This document shows positions 17,343-27,813 of a DNA stretch of 56,501 bases, piece by piece. This stretch comes from Bacillota bacterium. GTDB taxonomy: Bacteria > Bacillota > Desulfotomaculia > Desulfotomaculales > Ammonificaceae. The notes beneath the pieces are model-generated. The model did not search any database. It had not been told where the DNA came from and saw nothing but the letters and a program-made list of their open reading frames with translations. Numbering within the stretch: the first letter of the stretch is position 1; the number at the start of each line of letters is the position of its first letter. The DNA lies in assembly GCA_040755295.1 (NCBI GenBank), contig JBFMBK010000017.1, positions 1-56,501 on the forward strand. Reading direction: 5' to 3'. A program made the translations under genes and the position numbers.

Positions 17343-20300
17343 ATGCCACGGCGGAACGACCTGAGAAAGGTAATGGTTATCGGCTCGGGCCCGATAATCA
17401 TCGGTCAGGCGGCGGAGTTTGACTATGCGGGAACACAGGCCTGCCGCTCCTTGAAAGAGGAGGGGCTTGAAGTCGTATTGATTAATTCCAATCCGGCAAC
17501 CATCATGACTGACGCTAACATGGCGGATAAGGTTTATATAGAGCCGCTTACCCCGGAGTTCGTAGCCAAGGTCCTGCGTCGGGAACGACCGGACGGTTTA
17601 CTGCCGACCCTCGGGGGACAGGTAGGGCTTAACCTGGCGCTTGAACTCAGTGACGCCGGGATAATCGATGAAGTAGGCGTAGAACTGCTGGGAACGCCCC
17701 TTGCGACCATTAAAAAGGCCGAGGACCGGGAGCTTTTCAAGGCGATGCTTCAGGAAATCGGTGAACCGGTGCCGCAAAGCGGCATTGTGTCGAACCTTAA
17801 AGACGCGGCAGCCCTTTCCGCGGAAATCGGTTTTCCGGTGGTGGTACGCCCGGCCTACACCCTTGGCGGCACAGGAGGCGGTGTGGCCAGGGATGGGACC
17901 GAACTCGCGGACATTGCGACCAGGGGTCTTAAACACAGCATCATCCACCAGATATTAATCGAACAGTGCGTTGCGGGGTGGAAGGAAGTCGAGTATGAGG
18001 TGATGCGTGACGGGGCGGATAACTGCATTACAGTCTGCAACATGGAAAACTTCGACCCCATGGGCGTACATACCGGCGACAGCATCGTAGTGGCCCCGTC
18101 ACAGACGCTGAGTGATAAAGAATACCAGTTGCTGCGGACCGCCTCCTTGAAGATCATACGTGCCCTAGGGGTCGAAGGCGGCTGCAACATCCAGTTCGCT
18201 TTGGATACCGCCAGTTATCAGTACTATGTCATTGAGGTCAATCCACGGGTTTCCCGGTCTTCGGCGCTGGCCTCCAAGGCCACGGGATACCCGATCGCCA
18301 AAGTCGCAGCCAAGATCGCGGTCGGCCTGAGGCTGGACGAGATAAGGAACGCGGTAACCGGAAAGACTTACGCCTGTTTTGAGCCGGCGCTTGACTACCT
18401 GGTGGTTAAATTCCCGCGCTGGCCGTTTGACAAATTCGCGCTTGCGAACAGGGCGCTGGGCACGCAGATGAAGTCCACGGGTGAGGTCATGGCGATCGGC
18501 CGGACGTTCGAGCAGGCGCTTATGAAAGCCGTGCGTTCACTCGAAATCGGCCTGTTCAGCCTCGTTTTACCCGAAGCCGGCAGGCTGGAGGATGAGGAAA
18601 TAGAGCGAAAACTGGCCGGTGCGCATGACGAGAGGATTTTCATTGCGGCCGAGGCCCTGAGACGCGGCTTCACCGTGGAGCGGATCGCTGCTCTTTCGAG
18701 AGTCGATGTCTGGTTCCTTGAAAAGATTAAAAATATCGTTAGCGCCGAAGAAGGCTTGCGGCGGATTGGACCGGAGGGGCTCGGTATTCCGGGACTCGAA
18801 AACGCCAAGCGAATCGGCCTGCCCGACTCAAGAATTGCGGAACTTACCGGCTTGAGTGAGCGGGATGTTCGCCGGAAACGGGAAGAAAACGGGACGAGTC
18901 CGGTATATAAAATGGTGGACACCTGCGCCGCGGAATTCGAAGCCGAAACCCCTTACTATTACTCCGCCTACGAAGCGGAGGACGAGGCACCCCCGGAGTC
19001 GGGCAGACGGGTGGTGGTTTTGGGCTCCGGGCCGATCCGGATCGGACAGGGGATCGAATTCGACTATTGCTCCGTTCACTGCGTCTGGGCTCTGCGCCAG
19101 GAAGGCGTAAAAGCGATAATCATCAATAACAACCCGGAAACGGTAAGTACTGATTTCGACACGGCCGACAGGCTTTACTTCGAACCCCTGGTGCCGGAAG
19201 ACGTGATAAACATCCTGCGCAAGGAGCAGCCGGAGGGCGTGGTGGTTCAGTTTGGAGGCCAAACGGCGATAAATCTGGCCAAGACCGTTGCGGCGTCAGG
19301 TTTTAGAATTCTGGGGACCTCGGTTGACGACATCGATGCGGCGGAAGACAGGGAGAGGTTCGACAGCCTGGTGGAGGAACTGGGTATACCCCGTCCCGCT
19401 GGCGGCGCGGCCTATTCGGTAGGTGAGGCGGCGGCGGTGGCGCGTCGGGTCGGATTTCCGGTGCTGGTGCGTCCTTCGTACGTTTTGGGCGGGCGGGCGA
19501 TGGAGATCGTCTACAGCCAGGATGACCTGGTTGAGTACATGCGGTCCGCGGTCCGGGTCAGTCCTGAGCACCCGGTGCTGGTTGACAAGTATATTTTCGG
19601 CAAGGAGGTCGAGGTGGACGGCATCAGCGACGGCACGGACGTGCTGATACCGGGAATAATGGAGCACGTGGAAAGAGCCGGCGTCCATTCCGGTGACAGC
19701 ATCGCCGTCTACCCTTCACAGACCCTGAACCCGCAGATCGAAGAGAGGATAGCGGATTATACGACGCGTCTGGCCCGGGCGCTCAGGGTTCAGGGGCTGT
19801 TAAACATTCAGTACGTCATAGGCCCGAATAATCAGCCTTATGTCCTGGAGGTGAACCCGCGGGCCAGTAGGACGGTGCCTTATCTCAGCAAAATCACCGG
19901 TGTTCCCATGATCACCCTTGCAACTCGGGCGATTATGGGCCATCGGATAAAGGATTTCGGATATTCGCCCGGACTATACCGAAAGATGCCGTACATCGGG
20001 GTCAAGGTACCGGTTTTCTCTTTCGCAAAGCTGCTCGATGTCGACGTTTCTCTCGGGCCGGAAATGAAGTCTACGGGCGAGGTCATGGGAGTGGACAGGG
20101 ATTATGCGGCGGCACTTTACAAAGGCTGTCTGTCTGCCGGGTACACCTTCCCGCAGGGGGGCACGCTCCTGGTAACGGTTTCGGACCGGGACAAAGAGGA
20201 AACGGTCGCCATCGTTCGCGAACTTGCCGATTTGGGCTTCCGGATTCTATCCACGGTCGGAACATCAAAGGCGCTCCGATCTCACGGTATACGTGTACAG

Positions 20301-20573
20301 ACGGTTAAGAAACTGCATGAAGGGTCGCCGAACATCGTGGACCTTTTGCGCTCGGGGAGTATCAATCTGGTGCTGAACACGCTTACCCGGGGGAAGATGC
20401 CGGCACGCGAAGGATTCCGCATCAGGCGGACGGCTGTGGAACTGGGTGTCCCCTGCATCACGTCGCTCGATACGATGCGGGCCATTGTCGAAGTAATGAA
20501 AGCCAAAATGCGCGGCGAATTCATCCCGGTGGTGCCCCTTCAAGAATACCATTTCGGGGAGGCAAAGGCGTGA
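17343..20573 (+). CDS. carB: carbamoyl phosphate synthase large subunit
   Basis: A 1076-residue synthetase making carbamoyl phosphate from bicarbonate, ammonia and two ATP. It has the two homologous ATP-grasp halves. The first opens with [21 protein letters not shown] and the second, near residue 556, with [20 protein letters not shown]. The C-terminal MGS-like allosteric domain (about 940-1070) is where UMP or ornithine would bind. Length is standard. The stop overlaps the pyrK start as GTGA. Confidence 0.98.
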   Translation: MPRRNDLRKVMVIGSGPIIIGQAAEFDYAGTQACRSLKEEGLEVVLINSNPATIMTDANMADKVYIEPLTPEFVAKVLRRERPDGLLPTLGGQVGLNLALELSDAGIIDEVGVELLGTPLATIKKAEDRELFKAMLQEIGEPVPQSGIVSNLKDAAALSAEIGFPVVVRPAYTLGGTGGGVARDGTELADIATRGLKHSIIHQILIEQCVAGWKEVEYEVMRDGADNCITVCNMENFDPMGVHTGDSIVVAPSQTLSDKEYQLLRTASLKIIRALGVEGGCNIQFALDTASYQYYVIEVNPRVSRSSALASKATGYPIAKVAAKIAVGLRLDEIRNAVTGKTYACFEPALDYLVVKFPRWPFDKFALANRALGTQMKSTGEVMAIGRTFEQALMKAVRSLEIGLFSLVLPEAGRLEDEEIERKLAGAHDERIFIAAEALRRGFTVERIAALSRVDVWFLEKIKNIVSAEEGLRRIGPEGLGIPGLENAKRIGLPDSRIAELTGLSERDVRRKREENGTSPVYKMVDTCAAEFEAETPYYYSAYEAEDEAPPESGRRVVVLGSGPIRIGQGIEFDYCSVHCVWALRQEGVKAIIINNNPETVSTDFDTADRLYFEPLVPEDVINILRKEQPEGVVVQFGGQTAINLAKTVAASGFRILGTSVDDIDAAEDRERFDSLVEELGIPRPAGGAAYSVGEAAAVARRVGFPVLVRPSYVLGGRAMEIVYSQDDLVEYMRSAVRVSPEHPVLVDKYIFGKEVEVDGISDGTDVLIPGIMEHVERAGVHSGDSIAVYPSQTLNPQIEERIADYTTRLARALRVQGLLNIQYVIGPNNQPYVLEVNPRASRTVPYLSKITGVPMITLATRAIMGHRIKDFGYSPGLYRKMPYIGVKVPVFSFAKLLDVDVSLGPEMKSTGEVMGVDRDYAAALYKGCLSAGYTFPQGGTLLVTVSDRDKEETVAIVRELADLGFRILSTVGTSKALRSHGIRVQTVKKLHEGSPNIVDLLRSGSINLVLNTLTRGKMPAREGFRIRRTAVELGVPCITSLDTMRAIVEVMKAKMRGEFIPVVPLQEYHFGEAKA

Positions 20574-21349
20574 TTTACGAGGTGGAGGTTGTAACCCAGC
20601 GGAAGGTAGCCACGGACTGCTACCGGCTCGAGATATATGCTCCGGAAGTCGCCGCGGCGGCACAACCCGGACAGTTCCTGATGGTCAAGACCGGTTTCAC
20701 GCTCGACCCGCTTTTACGACGACCGCTGAGCGTCAACACCGTTGATCGTACGCGCGGGCTTGTAAAAATACTTTACCGGGTGGTAGGGCGGGGCACGTCG
20801 CTTATGGCCGGTAAGAAACTGGGCCGGCGTATGAATATTCTGGGCCCCCTGGGAAATGGCTTCACGATTCCTTCTAAGGGAAGCTTCGTCGTTGTTGCCG
20901 GAGGGCTGGGGATCGCTCCGCTGCTATTTCTGGTACAGCGTTTGAGGGCACTGGGCAACGAGGTTACGGTCTTTTACGGCGCTCAGAATAAATATCAGCT
21001 ACTGCTTATGGATGAGTTAAGCGGTCTGCGGGTAAACCTGGTTACGGCGACCAACAACGGTTCGAGCGGTTATAAAGGGACGGTGGTCGACCTTCTCCGG
21101 GCGCAAGGCATACCGCCTGCCGAGATCGTTTACGCCGCGGGGCCGCCGCCTATGCTGAAGGCGCTTTCAGGGTTGTTAGGGGAAGCGGGCGTGCTGTGGG
21201 CGGAGGTGACGCTCGAGGAGCGAATGGGCTGCGGCGTCGGTGCATGCCGGGGGTGCGCCGTCAAAATTGCGGGTGAGGAAGGCCCTACATACAAAAGGGT
21301 TTGCCACGACGGTCCGGTTTTCCGGGCGGAAGAGGTGATCTGGGAATGA
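20570..21349 (+). CDS. pyrK: dihydroorotate dehydrogenase B, electron transfer subunit
   Basis: A 259-residue FAD and [2Fe-2S] protein that passes electrons from PyrD to NAD. The FAD motif RRPLSVN is near residue 50 and a glycine-rich [14 protein letters not shown] near 105. The iron-sulfur ligands are in [14 protein letters not shown] near 222 and VCHDGP near 243. It starts at GTG overlapping carB and its TGA overlaps the pyrD ATG. Its presence shows PyrD is the class 1B, NAD-linked type suited to anaerobes. Confidence 0.96.
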   Translation: MIYEVEVVTQRKVATDCYRLEIYAPEVAAAAQPGQFLMVKTGFTLDPLLRRPLSVNTVDRTRGLVKILYRVVGRGTSLMAGKKLGRRMNILGPLGNGFTIPSKGSFVVVAGGLGIAPLLFLVQRLRALGNEVTVFYGAQNKYQLLLMDELSGLRVNLVTATNNGSSGYKGTVVDLLRAQGIPPAEIVYAAGPPPMLKALSGLLGEAGVLWAEVTLEERMGCGVGACRGCAVKIAGEEGPTYKRVCHDGPVFRAEEVIWE

Positions 21350-22272
21350 GGCCTGCTCTTGACGTTGAGATTGCGGGTTTAAAGCTGAAGAATCCGATCG
21401 TGACCGCTTCAGGCACCTTCGGGTTCGGGCTCGAATACGAGCCCTATGTCAACCTGGCCGCGCTGGGCGGTGTTGTGTTGAAAAGTGTAACCACCAACCC
21501 CCGCCAGGGCAATCCGCCGCCCCGGGTTACCGAAACACCGGCGGGGATGCTTAACAGTATCGGTCTCCAAAACCCGGGGGTAACCGAGGTTATCGACCAC
21601 TACCTGCCCGAACTGAGACGTCGAAGGGTTAAGGTTATCGCAAGTGTCGCGGGGGAAACAGCCGAAGAGTACGAACTGGTGGCAGGACGATTGGCCCATG
21701 CCGGGGTCGATGCCATTGAGATTAATCTTTCCTGTCCGAACGTAAGCCGCGGGGGAATGGCCTTCGGTGCGGATATGGAGGTCGTGAAGTCTGTTACCGG
21801 CCGGGTTAGGGCGGTCTCCGGTGATCTGCCGGTATTCGCCAAGCTTGGAGTTTTAGGCAAGGACGTGGTGGAGGCGGCGAGGACCGCGGCGCTTGCCGGG
21901 GCGAGCGGTGTTTCGTTGATCAACACCCTTCCGGGGTTGGCCGTAGACATAAAGAAAAGGCGGCCTGTTCTGGGTAACATTACCGGAGGTCTCTCCGGAC
22001 CGGCCATAAAACCGGTGGCCCTTTGGGCGGTATGGCGGGTATACAAAGAACTTGGGCTACCGATTATAGGGATGGGCGGGGTAACAACCATTCAGGACGT
22101 CCTTGAATTCATTATGTGCGGTGCGACCGTGGTGGCGGTGGGAACAGGCAACTTCGTTAACCCGCGGCTCACAATGGAACTCGCTGCAGGGCTGGATCAG
22201 GCCCTGGCGTTGGAAGGCATTCAGGATATCAAAGAACTTATCGGCGCCGCTCATTTGGGAAGTGAGAGGTGA
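21346..22272 (+). CDS. pyrD: dihydroorotate dehydrogenase (class 1B)
   Basis: A 308-residue FMN enzyme oxidising dihydroorotate to orotate. It starts at ATG 21346, overlapping pyrK as ATGA; the frame is open 45 bases further back but that part belongs to pyrK. Motifs: IVTASGTFGFG at the start, INLSCPNVS with the class 1B catalytic cysteine near 132, and GMGGVTT and AVGTGNF for FMN phosphate binding. The end is followed by a short run of GAGGT-type heptads (22262-22297) before pyrF. Confidence 0.96.
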   Translation: MRPALDVEIAGLKLKNPIVTASGTFGFGLEYEPYVNLAALGGVVLKSVTTNPRQGNPPPRVTETPAGMLNSIGLQNPGVTEVIDHYLPELRRRRVKVIASVAGETAEEYELVAGRLAHAGVDAIEINLSCPNVSRGGMAFGADMEVVKSVTGRVRAVSGDLPVFAKLGVLGKDVVEAARTAALAGASGVSLINTLPGLAVDIKKRRPVLGNITGGLSGPAIKPVALWAVWRVYKELGLPIIGMGGVTTIQDVLEFIMCGATVVAVGTGNFVNPRLTMELAAGLDQALALEGIQDIKELIGAAHLGSER

Positions 22273-22302
22273 GAGGTCGGAGGTTGGAGGTGAGATGGGG
22301 GA

Positions 22303-23019
22303 ATGAAACAGAATAAAGACCGGCTGATAGTGGCCCTGGACGTTGACGGCTGGGAAAGGGCACGCGACCTGGTCGGACTGCTTTCCGGGCAGGTCGGCGG
22401 TTTTAAGGTGGGGATGCGGCTTTTTTACCGGGTAGGACCGGAGGCGGTTTCTTACCTCCGGGGGAAGGCCCCGGTCGTTTTCACGGACCTTAAACTCCAC
22501 GACATACCTTCCACGGTGGCGGGCGGCGTACGGGTGTTGACCTCCCTGGGCGCAACGCTGATCAACGTTCACGCCTCGGGCGGGAAGGCGATGATGCAGG
22601 CTGCGCGCGAGGCGGCTTCGACGGAAGCGCTGCGTCTCGGCATAGCGACGCCGAAAATCATAGCGGTAACGGTATTGACAAGTCTTGACGAAAAGGCGTT
22701 GCAGGACGAGGTCGGAATCTCCGGAACGGTCGCAGAACAAGTAGTAGTGTGGGCGCGTTTGGCGCGGGAATGCCGTCTCGACGGGGTGGTCGCCTCGCCA
22801 CAGGAGGCTGCCTCGGTCCGTGAAGCATGCGGCCCCGATTTTTTAATCGTCACGCCGGGAGTTCGTCCTGACGGTTCGCCGTTAAGAGACCAGCGGCGGG
22901 TTATGACCCCTGCGGCGGCCGTAAAGGCGGGCGCGGATTACATCGTGGTGGGCAGGCCGGTACTTGAGGCGCCGGACCCGCTGCGGGCGGCGCAAGAGAT
23001 AGTTGATTCTTTGGAGTAA
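22303..23019 (+). CDS. pyrF: orotidine 5'-phosphate decarboxylase
   Basis: A 238-residue TIM-barrel enzyme giving UMP from OMP. The catalytic D-x-K-x-x-D-I-P motif is present as DLKLHDIPSTV near residue 64. VTPGVRP and VVGRPV, the phosphate-binding part, are near 185 and 212. The ATG follows a G-rich heptad tract (GAGGTCG-like units) that also supplies the ribosome site. It ends 5 bases before pyrE. Confidence 0.97.
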   Translation: MKQNKDRLIVALDVDGWERARDLVGLLSGQVGGFKVGMRLFYRVGPEAVSYLRGKAPVVFTDLKLHDIPSTVAGGVRVLTSLGATLINVHASGGKAMMQAAREAASTEALRLGIATPKIIAVTVLTSLDEKALQDEVGISGTVAEQVVVWARLARECRLDGVVASPQEAASVREACGPDFLIVTPGVRPDGSPLRDQRRVMTPAAAVKAGADYIVVGRPVLEAPDPLRAAQEIVDSLE

Positions 23020-23024
23020 AGTGA

Positions 23025-23603
23025 GTGATTCGTTTGAACCAAGCTGAAATTCGTGCGTTTTTTGAAAAGACAAGAGCCATCCTTTCGGGGCATTTTATCC
23101 TTACTTCAGGACGGCACAGTGATACTTACATCCAGTGCGCGCTGGTGCTCCAGTTTCCGGAATGTGCGGCACGCCTCGGGTCAGCGCTTGCCGCGCGATT
23201 CAAAGGAGCTGAAATGGAATGCGTTGTCGGGCCGGCGTTGGGCGGTATCATCGTGGCGCATGAGGTGGCGCGAGCGCTCGGGGTGCGGGCGGTTTTCACC
23301 GAAAGAGTGGACGGGGCGATGCGTTTGAGGCGCGGTTTTTACGTGGCCCCGGGTGAGAAAGTTCTGGTGGTTGAGGACGTCGTTACAACCGGCGGGTCGG
23401 TGAAGGAAGCGGCAAAAGCCGTTGAGGATCTCGGAGCGAGGATTACAGGTTTTGGCGCCCTGATTGACCGCAGCGGCGGAAAGGTAAGTTTTCCGGCACA
23501 CTTCAACACCCTGTTCGAGGTCGACGCTCAGGCATGGGACCCGGCGGACTGTCCGCTTTGCGGTAAAGGTATTCCGGCGATAAAACCCGGAAGCCGGAAG
23601 TAG
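23025..23603 (+). CDS. pyrE: orotate phosphoribosyltransferase
   Basis: A 192-residue type I PRTase making OMP from orotate and PRPP. The PRPP loop VLVVEDVVTTGGSVKEA lies near residue 110. The N-terminus (ILSGHFILTSGRHSDTYIQCALVL) is typical of the longer Firmicute PyrE. GTG start. It is the last gene of the operon, converging on the sensor gene 25 bases away. I see no strong terminator in that gap. Confidence 0.97.
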   Translation: MIRLNQAEIRAFFEKTRAILSGHFILTSGRHSDTYIQCALVLQFPECAARLGSALAARFKGAEMECVVGPALGGIIVAHEVARALGVRAVFTERVDGAMRLRRGFYVAPGEKVLVVEDVVTTGGSVKEAAKAVEDLGARITGFGALIDRSGGKVSFPAHFNTLFEVDAQAWDPADCPLCGKGIPAIKPGSRK

Positions 23604-23627
23604 TTCTGCGATTCTTAAGATACTCTC

Positions 23628-26369
23628 CTAATCCAGAACGAAGCCTCTATGCGAAAAGAGTCTCATACAGGCGTCTGAAACCTCCGGATCGTAGAGAATT
23701 CCCCTGTTTTTTTCAATTTCCGCCAACGCCTTCGCTATTCCCAGCGCCGGACGGTAGGGCCGGTGCGAAGCCATGGCTTCAACCACATCGGCAACGGCGA
23801 GGATGCGTGCTTCGGGAAGGATATTTTCACCCTGCAAGCCAAGAGGATATCCGGAACCATTCAGCCTTTCGTGGTGCTGCAGTATAACCTGGGCGATCGG
23901 CCAAGGAAATTCAATTGTCTTTAATATGTTATAGCCGACCTCGGGATGGATTCTAATCAGGTTGAATTCCAGTTCGCTCAGCACCGCAGGCTTGTTGAGG
24001 ATTTCGACCGGCACGCCTATCTTTCCGATATCGTGGACAATGGCTGCCATGTGTATCTCTTTCACCTTCGCGTCGTCACAGCCCATCTCTCTGGCTATCG
24101 CGCCGGCAAGGTCGGCCACTCGCCGCTGGTGTCCGGCGGTGTAAGCGTCTCTCATTTCGACGACCCTTGCCATTGCCCGGATTGTTTCTTCAATGGTTTT
24201 CTGAAGCCTTCGGAAACTCCGTTGCAGTTCTTCTTCGGACAGCTTGCGCCTGGTGATATCGTGGAGGTATTCGATTACCCCTTTGATCTCTCCCGTTGCC
24301 CGGTCTGTGCAGGGAAAGCAGTAAACGTCCAGCCACCCGACCGGCTTTTTTCCGGGACCCAATTTGGGCAGCACGCCGTAAGCCGGCTTGCCGGTTTTAA
24401 GTGTTTCCGCCGTGGGGCAGGACCTACAGCGTTCCTTTCGTCCCGAATACGCCTCCCAGCATTTTCTGCCGACGAGCGGCGTGGTGTGCACGTACCAGCG
24501 TTCCATCGTGGGGTTGACCCTGACCAGATTGAACTCCGTGTCCAGAATGCTTATCCCGTCTTGTATGCTTTCAAAAACGTTTGAAAGAAAATGTTCGTTA
24601 TCTTTAAGCGCCTGTTGCGCACGTTTCAGGTCTGATATGTTACGCACCGAGCAGAGAACCCCTATCGATTTGCCCGCATCATCGATTACCGGAGTTTTAG
24701 CCACGTGCAGCCACTGTTTTCCGGTCGCTCCCGTTGTTTCTTCCTCCTGCAACCTGGTTTCTTTCATGTTCATGACCGCCAGGTCTTCCTGACGGTACTT
24801 TTGGGCCTCATCCGGCGGGAAAAGGTCATAATCCGTCCTGCCGATAATCTCTTGAGCCGGTTTTCCGAGGAAATTGCAAAACGCTTGATTTGCGGCAAGG
24901 TAGGTCAGATTCTGGTCTTTTAAGGCGAACTGATCGGGCGTCACCTCAAGGATGGTCTGAACCAGTTTTTGCTGCTTGCGCAGCGCCTTTTCCGCCCGTT
25001 TGATACTGGTGATGTCCGATAGCGACGCCAGGCTTTGTTTCGTTCCCGGGATCATCGAGATAGTGATAAACGTATCTTTTACGTTTCCGTTCCTGTCGAG
25101 GGTCCGGAATTCGTAGTTCCGCGGGGCCGTCTCGGGATCGATTCTTCGGCTTCTGTGGTAACCCTGCATCCGGGCTATGTCGTCTTCCAGGACAAACTCG
25201 GTCCAGCTCCTTTTTCCCTCTATTTCCTCCTTGGTGCAACCGACCAATTTCGCATATTGGGTGTTTGCCATGGAAACCGTTGTATCCTCTTCGATTATGG
25301 CTATGGCGGTGCCTGAGTTCTCAAAGATGGTGCGGTACTTGTTTTCGGAAGTTCGCAGGGCCTCCTCCGTCCGCCTGCGTTCGGAGATGTCCCGGACGAT
25401 GTTGGTGAAGAAATACTCTCCCCCGGCCTGCCAGGTCGAAAACGATACCTCAGCCGGGAACTCGCTTGAGTCTTTCCTCAGCCCGACCATCTCGATCGTT
25501 CTACCGGTCAAGCCGGATTTCTCGGTTCTGATAAGTTCATTAACCTCCTTCATATATGCAGGCCGGAAACGTTTCGGTATTATCTTCGAAAACCGCTTTC
25601 CGACAATCTCCGAAGCTTCATAACCGAACATGTTTTGGGCGGCGTGGTTCCAGATAACGATCTTACCGTAGCGGTTGAAGCAGATTATCGCGTCGCTTGC
25701 GGATTGCGCGACCGAGCGGAAGCGTTCTTCGCTGTTTATAAGCAGTTCCAGGGTTCGGTTGTTGTGAAGGGAAACCGCGGCCATGTTGCTGAAGGCGGAT
25801 ATGATCCTGGCGTCCTTTTCCGAAAATCCGCCCTGTTTGTTGGCAAGAGTGAGCAGGCCGACGGTATTATCCTTTATTTGAAGAGGCGCGATCAACACGT
25901 TGTCAAGTCTTACATGCCCCGCCGGAAGCATGTGATCCCACTTGCTGTCGCGGAAGGAGTTCCTGCAGATGACCTCACCCTTGCGGCAGGCTTCTGCAAA
26001 CAAGCCGCGGAAGGTGATTGGAACAGACGGGTCCACCGAACAGACAAGCGATCCGGTCTCAAGAAAAAGCGCTTCATACCGGGTCCTTTCTTCATTTAAC
26101 AGGCCTATAAAACCAAGGTCGGCTCCTATCAGATTCTTGCAGGAGTCAAAGATCGCCCGTGATGTTTCCTTAAAATCCTTACATTCGAGCAGTACCTTTG
26201 CGCTTTTAAAAAGTTCATCGCAAACGGGGCAAAAATCATCCGCCCGCTGCGATGTTTCAGGCACAGCGGTTTGCCGGTCGGGTGTTGCGCCCTTAAATTC
26301 GTCGAGGCGCTTTTGCAAGGCATCGATCTCCGCCATTAATTGAGCCGGTGTTTTTTCTTTGTTGTGCAT
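23628..26369 (-). CDS. GAF-PAS-HD-GYP signalling protein (c-di-GMP phosphodiesterase)
   Basis: A 913-residue soluble sensor. After a short coiled N-terminus come a GAF domain (about 60-205), four PAS domains (about 213-335, 340-460, 470-590, 595-715) and a C-terminal HD-GYP domain. The HD-GYP part has HDIGKIGVP, HPEVGYNIL and HHERLNGSGYPLGL, with all metal ligands and the GYP signature, so it should hydrolyse c-di-GMP. The fourth PAS holds a cysteine cluster (ERCRSCPTAETL, then YCFPC), and the N-terminus has FCPVC. These may bind metal or sense redox. No membrane segment, so the signal is cytoplasmic. It is alone on the minus strand. Which signals the PAS and GAF domains read is unknown. Confidence 0.9.
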   Translation of the reverse strand: MHNKEKTPAQLMAEIDALQKRLDEFKGATPDRQTAVPETSQRADDFCPVCDELFKSAKVLLECKDFKETSRAIFDSCKNLIGADLGFIGLLNEERTRYEALFLETGSLVCSVDPSVPITFRGLFAEACRKGEVICRNSFRDSKWDHMLPAGHVRLDNVLIAPLQIKDNTVGLLTLANKQGGFSEKDARIISAFSNMAAVSLHNNRTLELLINSEERFRSVAQSASDAIICFNRYGKIVIWNHAAQNMFGYEASEIVGKRFSKIIPKRFRPAYMKEVNELIRTEKSGLTGRTIEMVGLRKDSSEFPAEVSFSTWQAGGEYFFTNIVRDISERRRTEEALRTSENKYRTIFENSGTAIAIIEEDTTVSMANTQYAKLVGCTKEEIEGKRSWTEFVLEDDIARMQGYHRSRRIDPETAPRNYEFRTLDRNGNVKDTFITISMIPGTKQSLASLSDITSIKRAEKALRKQQKLVQTILEVTPDQFALKDQNLTYLAANQAFCNFLGKPAQEIIGRTDYDLFPPDEAQKYRQEDLAVMNMKETRLQEEETTGATGKQWLHVAKTPVIDDAGKSIGVLCSVRNISDLKRAQQALKDNEHFLSNVFESIQDGISILDTEFNLVRVNPTMERWYVHTTPLVGRKCWEAYSGRKERCRSCPTAETLKTGKPAYGVLPKLGPGKKPVGWLDVYCFPCTDRATGEIKGVIEYLHDITRRKLSEEELQRSFRRLQKTIEETIRAMARVVEMRDAYTAGHQRRVADLAGAIAREMGCDDAKVKEIHMAAIVHDIGKIGVPVEILNKPAVLSELEFNLIRIHPEVGYNILKTIEFPWPIAQVILQHHERLNGSGYPLGLQGENILPEARILAVADVVEAMASHRPYRPALGIAKALAEIEKNRGILYDPEVSDACMRLFSHRGFVLD

Positions 26370-26730
26370 AGTTATTTATTAATCGGCAGAAAACCAGTGA
26401 AGATTAAGTTTTTATGCCTGTATATTTTTATAAGGGAGGAGTTAAAAACGTCTATCCGGCAAAAGCGCCGTCCTGGAAAATTGACGGTTTGCGGGTGGGG
26501 GGATTCCAGGGGCGGCAGTTGCTGCGGAGCGCCGCGCTCGAACGTGTCCTGTGTAAAACTGCCGGTATTGTGCCTGCAGCGATGGCGAAAAGCTTATCTC
26601 TTTTGTATACTAAGAGTTGAACAGCGATGGAAGGAGCAGCCTTTTGCCCGTAAGTTGTAATGCGAAAGGGTGAATAGTTACGTCGGTAAGAATCCTCCCG
26701 CGGCGTTTTGGTGAGTCTTCGGGATACGAC
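26370..26730. other. gap without a recognisable gene
   Basis: A divergent gap between the sensor gene and the YkgJ gene. GGGAGGAG near 26440 looks like a ribosome site but no start codon follows at the right distance. The 68-codon frame at 26414 has no ribosome site. A GC-rich part (26455-26560) may form hairpins. I see no known RNA. Confidence 0.3.
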
Positions 26731-27336
26731 GTGGTCGTGAATAAAAAAACAGCCACCGTACAGGACTACCTTGACGCAGTTAATGCGGCTTTTCAAAGCC
26801 TGAAGCTGTCGAGGCAGCGGAATCCGGGGCCGTCGGAGTGTTTCGGATGCGACCGGTGTTGCGCCGAACGGGCCCCGTTGACCATTATCGATTGCTTTGT
26901 CCTCTCGGCGGTGATGGAAGTAAAAACTTTGGGGGGGTTTATCTCGCGTTATACAACGGTAAGCGTAAGGGGGCCGGTCGTCGACATCACCCTGCGTCTG
27001 CTTGAGGATGGTCGCTGTATCTTTCTGGACCGCAGGAACCGAACCTGCCGGGTATACCCGGTCCGCCCGTTTGTCTGTCAGACCTTCATCTGCGCCCCGG
27101 CGCCGGAGCGGGTCATGGCGTTGCGGGAAGCGGTAACAAACAGGGGTGAAGACGAACTGGTGCGCCAGTGGTTAAGAACAAGACGTGTCGTACATTACGC
27201 CGAAAGTCCGGGGGTTGACGAACGAGACTGGCCGCAGACGCCTTTTTGCGGAAAATGGCGGTATGATCTAGTGCCGTTGCGCGAGGTGGTTCCCAAGAGA
27301 CTTTGGCGGGAATTGCTCGCCAAGGGTAAAAGATGA
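26731..27336 (+). CDS. YkgJ-family cysteine cluster protein
   Basis: A 201-residue member of the YkgJ/UPF0153 zinc- or iron-binding family. Ligands: ECFGCDRCC near residues 30-38 and RVYPVRPFVCQTFIC near 107-121. The C-terminal 80 residues are specific to this protein and hold one more cysteine (TPFCGKWRYD). The family has no settled function. It starts with GTG and no strong ribosome site is seen, so the true start may differ. It is followed by a heptad-repeat spacer. Confidence 0.8.
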   Translation: MVVNKKTATVQDYLDAVNAAFQSLKLSRQRNPGPSECFGCDRCCAERAPLTIIDCFVLSAVMEVKTLGGFISRYTTVSVRGPVVDITLRLLEDGRCIFLDRRNRTCRVYPVRPFVCQTFICAPAPERVMALREAVTNRGEDELVRQWLRTRRVVHYAESPGVDERDWPQTPFCGKWRYDLVPLREVVPKRLWRELLAKGKR

Positions 27337-27344
27337 AGGAAAGA

Positions 27345-27515
27345 AAGTCCTCAGTCCTAAGTTTTTAGTCCTAAAGTCCGGAAAAAGAAGAGATACGGGT
27401 TATGGGTTGCGAGTCTCGGGTTGCGAGTCTCGGGTTACGAGTTTCGGGTTGCGAGTTCGGGGGTTGGGGTTCTGAAATCTAGCCTCGAACCTTGAACTTA
27501 GAACTTTGAACTGCT
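27345..27515 (+). repeat. heptad-repeat spacer (ykgJ-acyP)
   Basis: Tracts of AGTCCTC/AGTCCTA, then a long regular run alternating GGGTTGC and GAGTCTC units, then TTGAACT/TAGAACT, ending at the ribosome site of the acylphosphatase gene. Same unit families and same order as 13420-13687, without the GGGTGAA tract. Confidence 0.8.
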
Positions 27516-27534
27516 TTCAGGAGGGGGCGTAAGA

Positions 27535-27813
27535 TTGCCGAAGATCCGGATGCGTGTTATTATAACCGGACGGGTACAAGGGGTTTACTTTCGCGGTCAC
27601 ACCCGGGAAAAGGCACTGGAAGAAGGTGTAGCCGGCTGGATCAGGAACCTGGCTGACGGCTCGGTGGAAGCGGTTTTGGAGGGGGAGGAGAACGCTGTGG
27701 AAGCGGTTGTGGATTGGTGCCGCAAGGGACCGCCTTCCGCGCGCGTAAAAAGGGTTGAGGACATACGGGAGAGTTGGTCCGGTGAATTTAAAGGTTTCAA
27801 CATCCGCTGGTGA
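27535..27813 (+). CDS. acyP: acylphosphatase
   Basis: A 92-residue enzyme that splits acyl phosphates such as carbamoyl phosphate. The catalytic arginine lies in GRVQGVYFRGHTREKA and the asparagine in GWIRNLADGSVEA, both at the family positions. Length is normal. It starts with TTG after GGAGGGGG. It overlaps the next gene by four bases. Its presence a few kilobases after the carbamoyl phosphate genes is probably chance. Confidence 0.93.
   Translation: MPKIRMRVIITGRVQGVYFRGHTREKALEEGVAGWIRNLADGSVEAVLEGEENAVEAVVDWCRKGPPSARVKRVEDIRESWSGEFKGFNIRW

Noticed and set aside
26414-26620. A 68-codon plus-strand frame
   Set aside because: No ribosome site before it and no recognisable family.
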